Made by a program: the position numbers and the translations under genes. DNA of 64,000 nucleotides from an uncultured Muribaculaceae bacterium (lineage in GTDB: Bacteria > Bacteroidota > Bacteroidia > Bacteroidales > Muribaculaceae). The notes beneath the pieces were generated by a model. The model ran no database searches. It was given only the letters and a program-made list of their open reading frames with translations, and was not told the DNA's origin. Of the stretch, positions 45,489 through 54,631 are shown piece after piece. Numbering within the stretch: position 1 is the stretch's first letter; each line of letters opens with the position of its first letter. The DNA lies in contig CAJTWH010000003.1 in NCBI GenBank assembly GCA_910579995.1, positions 85,712 to 149,711 of the forward strand, read 5' to 3'.

Positions 45489-47213
45489 TTATTTGATAAC
45501 TTTTACACCTTTGGGGGCTTTAACCGTGCATACGGTCTTGCCTTTGGCGTCTTTTGTCGCTTTCACGCTCAGAGGTCCGTAAGGGGTGGGCACGGTGCCT
45601 TCGGCGTATGCGAGATCGCCCAGATGAGGTTTAACCTCTACAGTCTTGCAGCCGGGCTCTACAGGCTTTACACCAAGCACATAGCGCTGAAGCCAAGGTG
45701 TCGGGCCGGCAGCCCAACCATGACAAAGACTCTGGCGAAGGCCTACATAGCAATATTCTCCGCCATCGCCGTGGATGTCGTATGTTCCGGCCGGAACAAT
45801 TTCGTCGATACGGCCGGCCTTTTTGGTATCAGAATAGTTGAGATGTTCCCAGAAAGTAGTTGCTCCGAGGTCAAGCATTGAGCCCCAATAGTCGCTGATC
45901 ATCTTCATTGCAGTATCGATCTCGCCACATTCGGCAAGAGCCTCTACGGCATAATATCCATAGAAAGGAGAGAACGAATCGAGACCGTTGTCAATAAGCT
46001 TCTTGCAATCAGCGTCGCGGTCGGCGCTCGTACCGGCGAGAAGGCTGAGAGAGATGGCCTGAGTGGCGTCGCACGGCTTGAGATTGTATTTTTTCATGCG
46101 GTCGAGACAATTGCATGCAACCTGATCCAACTCGTTGTCTTTGAGCCAACCGGCTATCTGACGGGCAGCATTGAGAGTCATACATGTAAGCGACTGCAAA
46201 CCGGCGTGAATCACATCTTCCTGCTCGGAAGTAGGCCAGTCGAGGAAGCGGACACCGGTCATATTCTCCTTGCCGTTCTCATCAACGCACTCATCGAGCT
46301 GCTTTGTAAGGCCGAGAATATAATCGCGGTTTTCACGCAGATAGGCCAGATCGCCACAATGCAGATAGTAGTCACGCTGAATGAGCAGCCACCACATCGA
46401 GTAAGAGCTGAAACCGTTCATCCACCCGGGCAGCGGAGTGTCGGCTTTGCCGAAATCGAGCGTGCGGCGCACCACATCGTGGTTGCCCCATACATTATTG
46501 ACTGTCATCACCTCAGGATGAAGATCGCCGAGCCATACGAGGCGGTCGCGCTTCACGCCATCCCACAGATAATCCTGCATATTGAGTTGTACGGTATATG
46601 CACCTGTTTCCCAGATTTTATTTAGACGCTCGTCGCTGCATTTAAATGAGCCCACCATAGCGTCGTCAATCATGACACTGATGGCCTGCACACTGCGCAA
46701 CAGATAATCTACATCCTGATCAAGCAGGTCGATACGGGCAAAGCGGAAACCGCTGTTGCCATATTCAATAGAGCCGAGCCAAGGCACCTGCAGGTCGAAA
46801 TCGCGCATGGCGTGCTCGTTGGTGGCGTTGCGGGGATTGCAGGCCGGCGAGACATCGCTCATAGCCTCTGTGACAGACTCGCCAAGACGCACACGGACGT
46901 GAAGCGGACGGGTAGAGGCACGCATACCCGATGATATACGGATAGCGCCGTGAAGTTCTTTTCCGAAATCGAGAAGAATAGCCGCCTGATGTTTGGCGTC
47001 GCTTCGGAGTACGGTACAGTTATTGTCGGCAACCGACACTTGACCGGTAAAATCGTTCATCAGAATCTCGGGATTCTTGATGTTGTTGCCCGTTGTGTCC
47101 GACATCCACACGATACGGGCCGGCGCAACCGGAGTACGCGCCAAGGCTGCATCGGCAGTTGCGGGCAGCAGGGCTGCACACAATAGAGAAAGCAAGCAAA
47201 CGTGTTTATTCAT
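45489..47213 (-). CDS. Secreted GH78-like (six-hairpin) alpha-L-rhamnosidase-type enzyme
   Basis: A 574-residue protein with signal peptide (ending ADAA). An N-terminal beta-domain (ILLDFGKELHGAIRI, GFRFARIDLLD) precedes an alpha/alpha toroid with FKCSDERLNKIWETGAYTV and LWDGVKRDRLVWLGDLHPE, the site corresponding to the GH78 general-acid segment, where RD replaces the usual RE. FLDWPTSEQEDVIHAG and LGATTFWEHL follow, and a C-terminal beta-sandwich with KTVEVKPHLGDLAYAEG closes it. The signature is common in GH78 homologues. It is shorter than classical GH78 enzymes (often 700-1100). Activity on rhamnose is inferred from family. First gene of the minus-strand operon facing the regulator gene. 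Confidence 0.8.
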   Translation of the reverse strand: MNKHVCLLSLLCAALLPATADAALARTPVAPARIVWMSDTTGNNIKNPEILMNDFTGQVSVADNNCTVLRSDAKHQAAILLDFGKELHGAIRISSGMRASTRPLHVRVRLGESVTEAMSDVSPACNPRNATNEHAMRDFDLQVPWLGSIEYGNSGFRFARIDLLDQDVDYLLRSVQAISVMIDDAMVGSFKCSDERLNKIWETGAYTVQLNMQDYLWDGVKRDRLVWLGDLHPEVMTVNNVWGNHDVVRRTLDFGKADTPLPGWMNGFSSYSMWWLLIQRDYYLHCGDLAYLRENRDYILGLTKQLDECVDENGKENMTGVRFLDWPTSEQEDVIHAGLQSLTCMTLNAARQIAGWLKDNELDQVACNCLDRMKKYNLKPCDATQAISLSLLAGTSADRDADCKKLIDNGLDSFSPFYGYYAVEALAECGEIDTAMKMISDYWGSMLDLGATTFWEHLNYSDTKKAGRIDEIVPAGTYDIHGDGGEYCYVGLRQSLCHGWAAGPTPWLQRYVLGVKPVEPGCKTVEVKPHLGDLAYAEGTVPTPYGPLSVKATKDAKGKTVCTVKAPKGVKVIK

Positions 47214-47254
47214 GAGAATCGTGATATGTGGTTTCTTGTTAGATTATTCACCGG

Positions 47255-47262
47255 CAAAGTTA
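47255..47262 (-). promoter_or_regulatory. -7 box of the GH78-like operon
   Basis: The minus strand reads TAACTTTG, a perfect TAnnTTTG, 41 bases before the ATG. No good -33 TTTG is visible, consistent with activator dependence. Confidence 0.6.
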
Positions 47263-47476
47263 ATCATATACCTCTGTCCGCCTTTGTCGCTCTTATCTCA
47301 TTTTTCTTTATTTAGGCGCAAACGGGTGTAAGAATTGTTCCATTTTTTGTTAATATTGTTTACAAAACCGCGCGACAAGCCCTTATAAAGGCATTTTCAA
47401 AAATATGAGCCGTTGTCGTCAGATATTTTAAGTTAAACAAGCCTCTAAATGTTAATCTTCAAATATTTTATTATTT

Positions 47477-47510
47477 TTTCATGATAAATAAAAATTTATC
47501 TTTATCTTTG
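47477..47510 (+). promoter_or_regulatory. Promoter of the hybrid two-component regulator gene
   Basis: TATCTTTG (47503-47510) is a perfect -7 box, with a TTTC -33-like element at 47477-47480 (spacer 22). The start codon lies only 7 bases after the -7 box, so the transcript is nearly leaderless. Confidence 0.6.
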
Positions 47511-47517
47511 CACCATC

Positions 47518-50500
47518 ATGAAAGCACACAATAATAAGTCGTTTTTTACACTCTTATCATTCTTACTTGGTTTCATAAGTCTCGAGGTGATGGCATACCA
47601 GCCGATAACGCGCCCCGAGCTATCCAATCTTTGCGTCAGAGCCATCTCACAAGACTATAACGGCCATATCTGGATTGCCACAGCCAACGGCTTGTGCAAA
47701 AGCTATGGCAGCGAATATGACATATACTTCGGAGAAGTCAACGACAGCACTACAATTCCGTCGAACTCGGTGACGAATCTTTACAACGACAAAGACGGTT
47801 GGCTTCTGATCGCCACCAATCTCGGTGCGTGCGGATTGGAGAAAGGCACAAAATTCTTTCACAGGTTCAATCTGTCGGGCGAGCAGTCGGACTTCTGCGC
47901 TTACGGTTTCATCGAATATGCCGGGCGTCTGCTTTGCTATGGCGACCGCGGACTCTATGAGATATCAAAACCCGAGCGCAGTATATGCATGAGGGTTGCG
48001 GTAGAAGGAGAGGAAGTAAGGGCTGCCACTGAAGGCCCCGACGGTCTGCTTTGGCTCTCAAACGGGGCGAGCATGGTGGCGGTTGACCACAACCTCAAGC
48101 CTGTGACGAGTCTGAAATTCTCTGCCGCCGACAGGGTAAACGATATGTCGGTAGCCGGTAATAAAATGCTTCTCGGCACTCTCAACGGCCTTATGATATT
48201 CGACCCTGACAGCCAGAAGCTAACTCCTACAAGTATCGGTAAAGATACCGAGATCAAACGAGTGATAGCCGTAAACGACAGCACTCACCTTATCGCCACA
48301 GGTAACCGCGGCGTGATAGCCTACAATTACCTTACAGGCAAAGCAAGCCGCCGGTTGGGCAATATCGATCTGCGACAGCTTAAATCTGCGGAAATCAACA
48401 ACGTATATTGCGATAATGTAAACAATGTATGGGTATCTACATTCGACCGTGGTGAAGTTCTTCTCTCACACCGCCCGCAATTATTCAATATCCACCGCGA
48501 ACAGGTCAATGCTTTCCGCAACGACTTCGTCACCCGCGCCACATTTGACCGCTACGACAACCTGTGGGTCGGCACCCGTACAAACGGCATTGGCGAACTC
48601 GACAAAAAAGGGTCAAAGCTCAAGTATTTCAACAGCTCGACCTGCGCACCGCTCAAGACCTACGCCCACGACTTCGTTCAGGAGCTGTCGTTTGACTCCC
48701 AAGGACGGCTCTGGGCAGGCTACAACAACAGCCTAATAGTCTGCCAGCCGGAATACACAGCCGAAAACAAGCCGGCCGGCCTGTCTGTAATAAAGACTTT
48801 CCCGACCTTTGTAAACGTGGTGAGCATAGCTGAAGACAGCAAGGGCCAATTGTGGATAGGCACCGGCGACAACGGTCTTTTTATCATTGACGACGAGCTG
48901 AATGTAATAAAAAACATCACAGCTCCGCAATTGCGCTCAAACAATATCACAAAGATCATATCCTATGACAACCGTCATATCCTCGTATCGGCCTACTCCG
49001 ACAATCTTTACCTTATCGATATCACCAACCATACGATACGCAACTATCCTCTTACCAACCAGCAGGCCTCGTCTAATGCCATCGATATGATGTTCGACAA
49101 AGACCGCAACCTCTGGATAGGCACCTATCATCATGGATTATTCCGTATCGACGGCAAGACCAAGGAGCTTTCGGCATGTATAGATGAGCCCGAATACTAC
49201 GATATCGTCGGTCTGGCCCAAGACTCCAACGGCGATATCTGGGCCAGCAGCAGCTATGGTCTCTATCAATTCGACAACAACGGACGCCTGATCAACACCT
49301 ATCTCAAGCCCAACGGGCTCGGAGGCAATCAATTCCATGAAAAATGCGTTGCAACCAAACCCGACGGCACTCTTCTTTTTGGAGGAAACGCCGGCCTTGA
49401 GGAGATAGTGCCGGGCATTTCATCAACACCTACCGGCTGTCCGATCAAACTTGTCACCAAAGGCCTTTGGCTGCTCCCCGACTACTCTCCCGCACTAAAG
49501 GGCGAGCAGGCTCACATCGACGAGGCTGCCGTTGATCAGATAACGCTCAACCATAAAGAAAACTCATTAAATATCGAATTCTTCGCCATAAACTATGACA
49601 AGTCTACCGATATTGAGTATGCGTATATGCTTAAAGGCCGCGACAAAGACTTCATCTACACTGCCAACCATCCACGGGTATCCTACTCAGATCTCTCAGC
49701 CGGTAAATACGATTTCATGGTCAAAGCACGATATAAGGGCTACGACTGGCAAGACCCACAGAAGCTACTCAGCGTGGAGGTAAAGCCGAACCCGTGGCTC
49801 TCAACCCCTGCCAACATCATATATATTCTCATTCTTTTGTCGATACTCATCGGCAGCAACCGTATGTATCTGCGCTTCAAACTGATAAAGCAGAAATATG
49901 CACTGTCGGAAGAGCGCATACGTCAGGAAAAACGTCTTACTGCCAACCGCATACATTTCTTCACCAATATATCGCATGAGCTCCGCACGCCGCTCACACT
50001 CATCTGCGGCCCGGCAAAGCATTTGCGCGACAACTACAAGTCGATGAACGACAATCAGATTAAACAATCTTTTGATTTCATCGACAGCAACATCGAGCGT
50101 CTGCTTACACTTATCAACCAACTTCTGAGCTTCAGAAGTGTCAACGGCGAGACCCTGCCCCTTCAGGTAGCGCACAACGACATTGCCGCACAGCTCGAAT
50201 CGCTTGCCAAGCTATATAATGTTTATGCAAGCGAAAACCGCATTTCCATCGGCTTTGAAAATCCGGCCGACGAACACTCTTTGCTCACATACGACAGCGA
50301 CAAGGTCGAGAAAATAGTAAGCAACCTCGTGATCAATGCTATAAAATACAGCAAGGACAAAGGAGAAGTCACCATCACCCTTACCATCGAGAAACATCCC
50401 GAAGGCTTGGACACTGACAACGACTTCAAGTATATCTGCATAGCCGTAAAAGACAACGGACGAGGGATGGAAGAGGAAGACATACCCAAGATTTTCCAAC

Positions 50501-51603
50501 CCTTCAAGCGTCTGCTTGGCATTGAAAATGAAAAGAAAATCGAAGGCTTCGGCATAGGTCTTCACTTTGTGCAACAGCTTGTAAAAGAGCACAAAGGCAT
50601 GATCAGGACATGTAAAAATCCCGGTGGTGGCATGACGTTTACCATCCTGCTTCCCGCCAGCGATGAAGCTTTCACGGCCTCAGAATTCCGCGCTGTCGGA
50701 AACGACGACGAACCGTCTTGGCAAACTATGAAAGTAAACGTAGCACCATGTGAGTCAGAGTGCGATGATGAAACCGGTGTGGATTCCGACGAATCGCGGC
50801 CAAAGATTCTCGTCGTTGACGACAATTTGGCTCTCAACGAATTCATCGCCACTCTATTCAGTGACCGCTATACCATCGTACAAGCATGCGATGGCGCAGA
50901 GGGCTTGCAAAAAGCTACAGAAGAATGCCCCGACATAATAATCAGCGACATACGCATGCCCGGCGAGATTGACGGCTACAGCCTTTGCCGACAGATTAAA
51001 TCAGACCCGTCGACAAGCCACATTTCTGTGGTACTTCTTACTGCCAAGACCCTTGATGAAAACAAAATACAGGGCTATCAGTGTGGTGCAGACGCATATC
51101 TATGCAAACCATTCAGCCCCGAGGTACTCAAGGCCTGCGTAGACAATCTGAATGCCAAACGCATGCAGCAGGCGTCGATGATTCTTGCGTCGGCCGGACT
51201 CTCTGACCAACCCGAGGCACAGCCCAAAATAGTGGCTGATATGTCGCCGCTCGACAAGAAATTCCTCGAGAAACTCTATGCCTATATTGAAGATAATCTC
51301 GACAATTGCGACCTCAATGTCAACATGCTCGGACGCGAACTCGGGTTCTCCCGCACAAACTTCTACCGTAAGGTGAAAGCCCTTACCGGCATATCACCTA
51401 CAGATTTGCTGCGCGTCTACCGCCTCAACCGCGCCGCAGAGCTTCTTCTCACACGCGAATATACAGTAGGTGAAGTTGGTGAAAAGATAGGCTTCGGCAG
51501 CCAAAGCCACTTCTCTTCGCTCTTCAAGAAGCACTTCGGGGTATCTCCGAGAGCTTACGTCACCAATCATTTCTCACAGTACTGCCCTACTCCTGAAGAA
51601 TAA
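47518..51603 (+). CDS. Hybrid two-component system sensor/regulator (HTCS)
   Basis: A 1361-residue PUL regulator that senses an oligosaccharide in the periplasm and controls transcription in one polypeptide. After a signal/anchor come repeated propeller blades (DYNGHIWIATANGLC, GQLWIGTGDNGLF, RNLWIGTYHHGLF), then a Y_Y_Y domain (NIEFFAINYDKSTDIEYAYM) and one transmembrane helix at about residue 765-783. In the cytoplasm are HisKA with phospho-acceptor His820 (ISHELRTPLTL), HATPase (NLVINAIKYSKDKG, DNGRGM, GFGIGLHF), a receiver with Asp1144 (IIISDIRMPG) and a C-terminal AraC-type HTH (GRELGFSRTNFYRKVKA, GEKIGFGSQSHFSSLFKKHF). The full set is intact. It is divergent from the GH78-like operon and most likely activates this PUL. 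Confidence 0.96.
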   Translation: MKAHNNKSFFTLLSFLLGFISLEVMAYQPITRPELSNLCVRAISQDYNGHIWIATANGLCKSYGSEYDIYFGEVNDSTTIPSNSVTNLYNDKDGWLLIATNLGACGLEKGTKFFHRFNLSGEQSDFCAYGFIEYAGRLLCYGDRGLYEISKPERSICMRVAVEGEEVRAATEGPDGLLWLSNGASMVAVDHNLKPVTSLKFSAADRVNDMSVAGNKMLLGTLNGLMIFDPDSQKLTPTSIGKDTEIKRVIAVNDSTHLIATGNRGVIAYNYLTGKASRRLGNIDLRQLKSAEINNVYCDNVNNVWVSTFDRGEVLLSHRPQLFNIHREQVNAFRNDFVTRATFDRYDNLWVGTRTNGIGELDKKGSKLKYFNSSTCAPLKTYAHDFVQELSFDSQGRLWAGYNNSLIVCQPEYTAENKPAGLSVIKTFPTFVNVVSIAEDSKGQLWIGTGDNGLFIIDDELNVIKNITAPQLRSNNITKIISYDNRHILVSAYSDNLYLIDITNHTIRNYPLTNQQASSNAIDMMFDKDRNLWIGTYHHGLFRIDGKTKELSACIDEPEYYDIVGLAQDSNGDIWASSSYGLYQFDNNGRLINTYLKPNGLGGNQFHEKCVATKPDGTLLFGGNAGLEEIVPGISSTPTGCPIKLVTKGLWLLPDYSPALKGEQAHIDEAAVDQITLNHKENSLNIEFFAINYDKSTDIEYAYMLKGRDKDFIYTANHPRVSYSDLSAGKYDFMVKARYKGYDWQDPQKLLSVEVKPNPWLSTPANIIYILILLSILIGSNRMYLRFKLIKQKYALSEERIRQEKRLTANRIHFFTNISHELRTPLTLICGPAKHLRDNYKSMNDNQIKQSFDFIDSNIERLLTLINQLLSFRSVNGETLPLQVAHNDIAAQLESLAKLYNVYASENRISIGFENPADEHSLLTYDSDKVEKIVSNLVINAIKYSKDKGEVTITLTIEKHPEGLDTDNDFKYICIAVKDNGRGMEEEDIPKIFQPFKRLLGIENEKKIEGFGIGLHFVQQLVKEHKGMIRTCKNPGGGMTFTILLPASDEAFTASEFRAVGNDDEPSWQTMKVNVAPCESECDDETGVDSDESRPKILVVDDNLALNEFIATLFSDRYTIVQACDGAEGLQKATEECPDIIISDIRMPGEIDGYSLCRQIKSDPSTSHISVVLLTAKTLDENKIQGYQCGADAYLCKPFSPEVLKACVDNLNAKRMQQASMILASAGLSDQPEAQPKIVADMSPLDKKFLEKLYAYIEDNLDNCDLNVNMLGRELGFSRTNFYRKVKALTGISPTDLLRVYRLNRAAELLLTREYTVGEVGEKIGFGSQSHFSSLFKKHFGVSPRAYVTNHFSQYCPTPEE

Positions 51604-51673
51604 CACGCCCTGAGATTTTAATATTTACAAAGTTTCCCTACAGCTGCACATAAATATTAAAACGTCGCAACGT

Positions 51674-51716
51674 AAAAAAACTCTCCGATGTGTGATCACA
51701 CATCGGAGAGTTTTTT
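51674..51716. terminator. Palindromic bidirectional terminator between the regulator and the minus-strand pair
   Basis: A perfect 30-base palindrome (51681-51710, ending GATGTGTGATCACACATC in the centre) is flanked by seven A and six T. It can serve both the regulator gene and the convergent 51747 gene. Confidence 0.93.
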
Positions 51717-51746
51717 AATAGAAGTCTGCCGTAAAGGCGGCTTGCG

Positions 51747-54629
51747 TTATTTCACTAATACTTTAACCGATTCACTGCCGGCAGCCACTATATAGACGCC
51801 TGCAGGAAGTTGGATAAATTCAGAGCCGGAGCCTTGGGCTACAGTCACACCGGCGATGTTGAATACATTGAAGTCGGCGCTGCTGTCGATCAGTATACCT
51901 CCGCGAGTACCTGTTGCAGACAGAGACACATCCTGCTGTCCGGGGATGAATCCAATACCTGATTGCTGGGCTGTAGCAATATTGATAGCGTCGAAATTCC
52001 AAGGATAGCAATTTGAGCGCACTACTATTCGGTGAGTACCGGCAGTCAATTTTACAGCGCGGTAGTCAGGGTTGTCATTGTAGCTTGTTTCGACCTCATT
52101 ATTGCCACCGGCTTTGGGCCAGAAGTAGAGATTCTCATCACCCTCTGTAGAAATCCAACGCGATTTGTCGGCAAGGATATTGTTAAACTCAACACCGCTT
52201 TCATCATATACTTCCGGTACTACCGGACGTGCTGTCTGAGCAGGCATGAGAGTCTCACCATCGAGTTCGAGGGTCATAGAGGCTGCGTATGCCTTAGGCC
52301 AGTTGAGTGTCGGTTCATTTTCAATAGTATATGAAACACCGGGTTTCGCGCCGACAGCAGCTACACGACCGTATTCACTCCAAGGAACAGAATGGCCGAT
52401 AGTGATATCGACGTCCATATCCTCTTCCACCTCAAATGAGTAAGCATACCAAGCGCCCCAGTTTTCGGCAGCCTGCTCGCGTGTGATGGTGCGTTTCTCA
52501 TCAATCGGTGTTATCAGTGAATAGTTCGTCCAAGAGGTCGAACCCATGCCGGGAATGTAGTAGCCGTTTGACGCGGCCGGATTCGCCGTAATCGGGGTAT
52601 AATCAGCGTCGTTTCGGTAATTGTCGAATACAGGATAGGGAGAAGTGTAATCTACCAACTCGGGGGCATTCTCATCGAGCAGGTAAATCAGATAACCGCC
52701 GGGAGTAAGGGTAACAGTCTGTTTGCCGGCGGCGACATCCTGAGTTGTGCCGTCGGGCAGTACACGCTTGGCAGCTTTGTCTAAAGTGACGGTGATATCC
52801 TGATTTTTGAACAAGTCAGGATTGACTGCCATCATGAAGAGGTTGGAACCATTCTGAAGGGTAGACACCGGCATACCTTGTCCGGATGTAGTAACCGCGC
52901 TCACACCGGCCGGCATAAGATCGGCGGTAAGACGTGCACAACCGTCGGGAGTTACAGGGTTGGTGTGGCCAACCTGCACGAGTTCTGCTCCGAGGAACAC
53001 CCATGTAAGAGCCTTCACCTCTTTATTGATGTTCTTGGCATAATAATATGTGGGGTTAAGTGTGCCGTCGGCGTTGCACGGGCCTGACGGAACATCACCG
53101 TGAGCTGTATACGACCAATATTGGATACCCTGCGCACCATAGCAGAGAAGCGAGAAAATCTGAACGCGCATTGACTCTTCCCACTGCTCGGGGTAGCGGA
53201 AATCGCCGGGGAGATATACACTCGACGGAGCTATCTTGCGCTTGCTCGCCTGAGTCATTGTAAAGCCCCACCAAGGAACATTATAATACTTCGACAACTT
53301 CGACATCACTTCCATGTTCATAAAGAAGTTAGGCATAAGAATGCAGTTGTCTTCTGTCGGAGGATTATCATTGTTGACATCCTCACCCATAATGCGCACG
53401 GCGTAATAGTCGTAGGAGAGAACGCCCATGCCGGTTTTCTCCATAAATTCCTTCACATAGTCGTCGTACGAAACGGCTCCGAAGTCACCCGGTATGGTGT
53501 TGATATGAAGAAGGTTGCCATAGAGCATACGCGAATCGTCGATTGCCCTAACCTTGGCTGTCTTGGTGGCAGCCGTAGCTATATTGCAACCGTTGAATCC
53601 GGTGACATGAGGCTCATCTATAATGACATAGCCGGCACAGCGCGGCGACTTCATGGCCTGACGGATAACATCGCCGTCGTCAACGCCTGCGCGGATCATC
53701 ATCTTGAGGTTGGTAAGACCGTCATAGAGGTTTGCCTGATAGCCGTTGAAATCGTCAAGACCGTCGAAGAGGAAGCAGCGGTCAATACCGGCGTATGCAC
53801 CACCCTCGGTGATATTGAAGCCGGCAGCCTCAAGGTCGCGGTACTTCTTGTTCATCAGCTTTGCCGTAGCTTCCATATCAGGGCCTTCATCGTTCGACAG
53901 CTGAACATAGTCTACCGAAGTAAAGGCATAGATAGGAAATTCTCCCGGTGTAGGCGAGATATATTTGCTCTTGACATAATTGTTCTGGCGTGAGCTATAG
54001 TTCTTGCCTGCAATGGCTGAGATATTGAAATCTTCTGCCTCGATGGTGAGCTCGCCGTCGGCAGTCAACATGCGTTCGGTATAGGGCAACTCATCGCCTT
54101 CGAAGCGGATGTTGCGGATCTGGAAGTCAGTTCCTGTTACAAACTGCGTGAAGATAATGTCGATATACTGGGGTTTACCCTCGACATATACCATACCGAA
54201 TTTATACACAGAATTCTGATACTGAGTGACCGAAGTGCGGAATATCTGCCACTCTTCGGTAGCATCCACCTTCTCCGCAATTTCAGTAATTTTGTTACTG
54301 AATTGGCCTTTCGTACCGAGATTGTAATAAGAGAGTTTCACTGGACCGCTCGGTTTGCTTGCCTTGTACTCAAAAGTCAGAGTCTTGGCATAGTCAGGAA
54401 GCACTTCGGTCAGAGCACTGAGGCGGACGGCAGGCAGAACACTGCTGTCTGTGCCAAACGGATTTTCATCCACATGGATGGAATACACTCCGGTTGTCTC
54501 ATCGTAGGTCTGCGTCACTTTCGATTTCTCCGGCGGACTCTGAAGAGTCATCGGATAACTCTGGGCTGCATTGGCACAGACCGAAGCCAGAGCCAATGCA
54601 AGAGTCATGCTGATAGATTTGATTTTCAT
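51747..54629 (-). CDS. Large secreted TIM-barrel glycan-active protein with DEP motif and second-type tail
   Basis: A 960-residue paralogue of the 23812 protein (signal peptide ending ANAA). Residues about 22-185 carry TLTFEYKASKPSGPV and FQIRNIRFEG, then LTIEAEDF. The barrel has CAGYVIIDEPHVTGFNG with Glu339 in DEP, VLSYDYYAVRIMG, WWGFTMTQAS and MRVQIFSLLCYGAQGIQYWS; later beta-domains follow with TLNWPKAYAASM, matched in the paralogue. The tail differs: FNVFNIAGVTVAQG ... LPAGVYIVAAGSES then VKVLVK. The start is 2 bases from the GH106-like stop, so the two genes are co-translated. It is a probable cell-surface glycan hydrolase or binding protein; family not assigned. Confidence 0.72.
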   Translation of the reverse strand: MKIKSISMTLALALASVCANAAQSYPMTLQSPPEKSKVTQTYDETTGVYSIHVDENPFGTDSSVLPAVRLSALTEVLPDYAKTLTFEYKASKPSGPVKLSYYNLGTKGQFSNKITEIAEKVDATEEWQIFRTSVTQYQNSVYKFGMVYVEGKPQYIDIIFTQFVTGTDFQIRNIRFEGDELPYTERMLTADGELTIEAEDFNISAIAGKNYSSRQNNYVKSKYISPTPGEFPIYAFTSVDYVQLSNDEGPDMEATAKLMNKKYRDLEAAGFNITEGGAYAGIDRCFLFDGLDDFNGYQANLYDGLTNLKMMIRAGVDDGDVIRQAMKSPRCAGYVIIDEPHVTGFNGCNIATAATKTAKVRAIDDSRMLYGNLLHINTIPGDFGAVSYDDYVKEFMEKTGMGVLSYDYYAVRIMGEDVNNDNPPTEDNCILMPNFFMNMEVMSKLSKYYNVPWWGFTMTQASKRKIAPSSVYLPGDFRYPEQWEESMRVQIFSLLCYGAQGIQYWSYTAHGDVPSGPCNADGTLNPTYYYAKNINKEVKALTWVFLGAELVQVGHTNPVTPDGCARLTADLMPAGVSAVTTSGQGMPVSTLQNGSNLFMMAVNPDLFKNQDITVTLDKAAKRVLPDGTTQDVAAGKQTVTLTPGGYLIYLLDENAPELVDYTSPYPVFDNYRNDADYTPITANPAASNGYYIPGMGSTSWTNYSLITPIDEKRTITREQAAENWGAWYAYSFEVEEDMDVDITIGHSVPWSEYGRVAAVGAKPGVSYTIENEPTLNWPKAYAASMTLELDGETLMPAQTARPVVPEVYDESGVEFNNILADKSRWISTEGDENLYFWPKAGGNNEVETSYNDNPDYRAVKLTAGTHRIVVRSNCYPWNFDAINIATAQQSGIGFIPGQQDVSLSATGTRGGILIDSSADFNVFNIAGVTVAQGSGSEFIQLPAGVYIVAAGSESVKVLVK

Positions 54630-54631
54630 AT

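Larger units (their letters stand above)
47214..47517. promoter_or_regulatory. 304-base divergent control region between the GH78-like operon and the hybrid regulator gene
   Basis: No gene was found. The region is AT-rich and holds the two divergent -7 boxes (listed separately). A GTTCCATTTTTTGT element at 47337-47350, on the minus strand ACAAAAAATGGAAC, resembles GCAAAAAAATGAAAC upstream of the first SusC. It may be an operator for the regulator; this is speculative. Confidence 0.45.
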
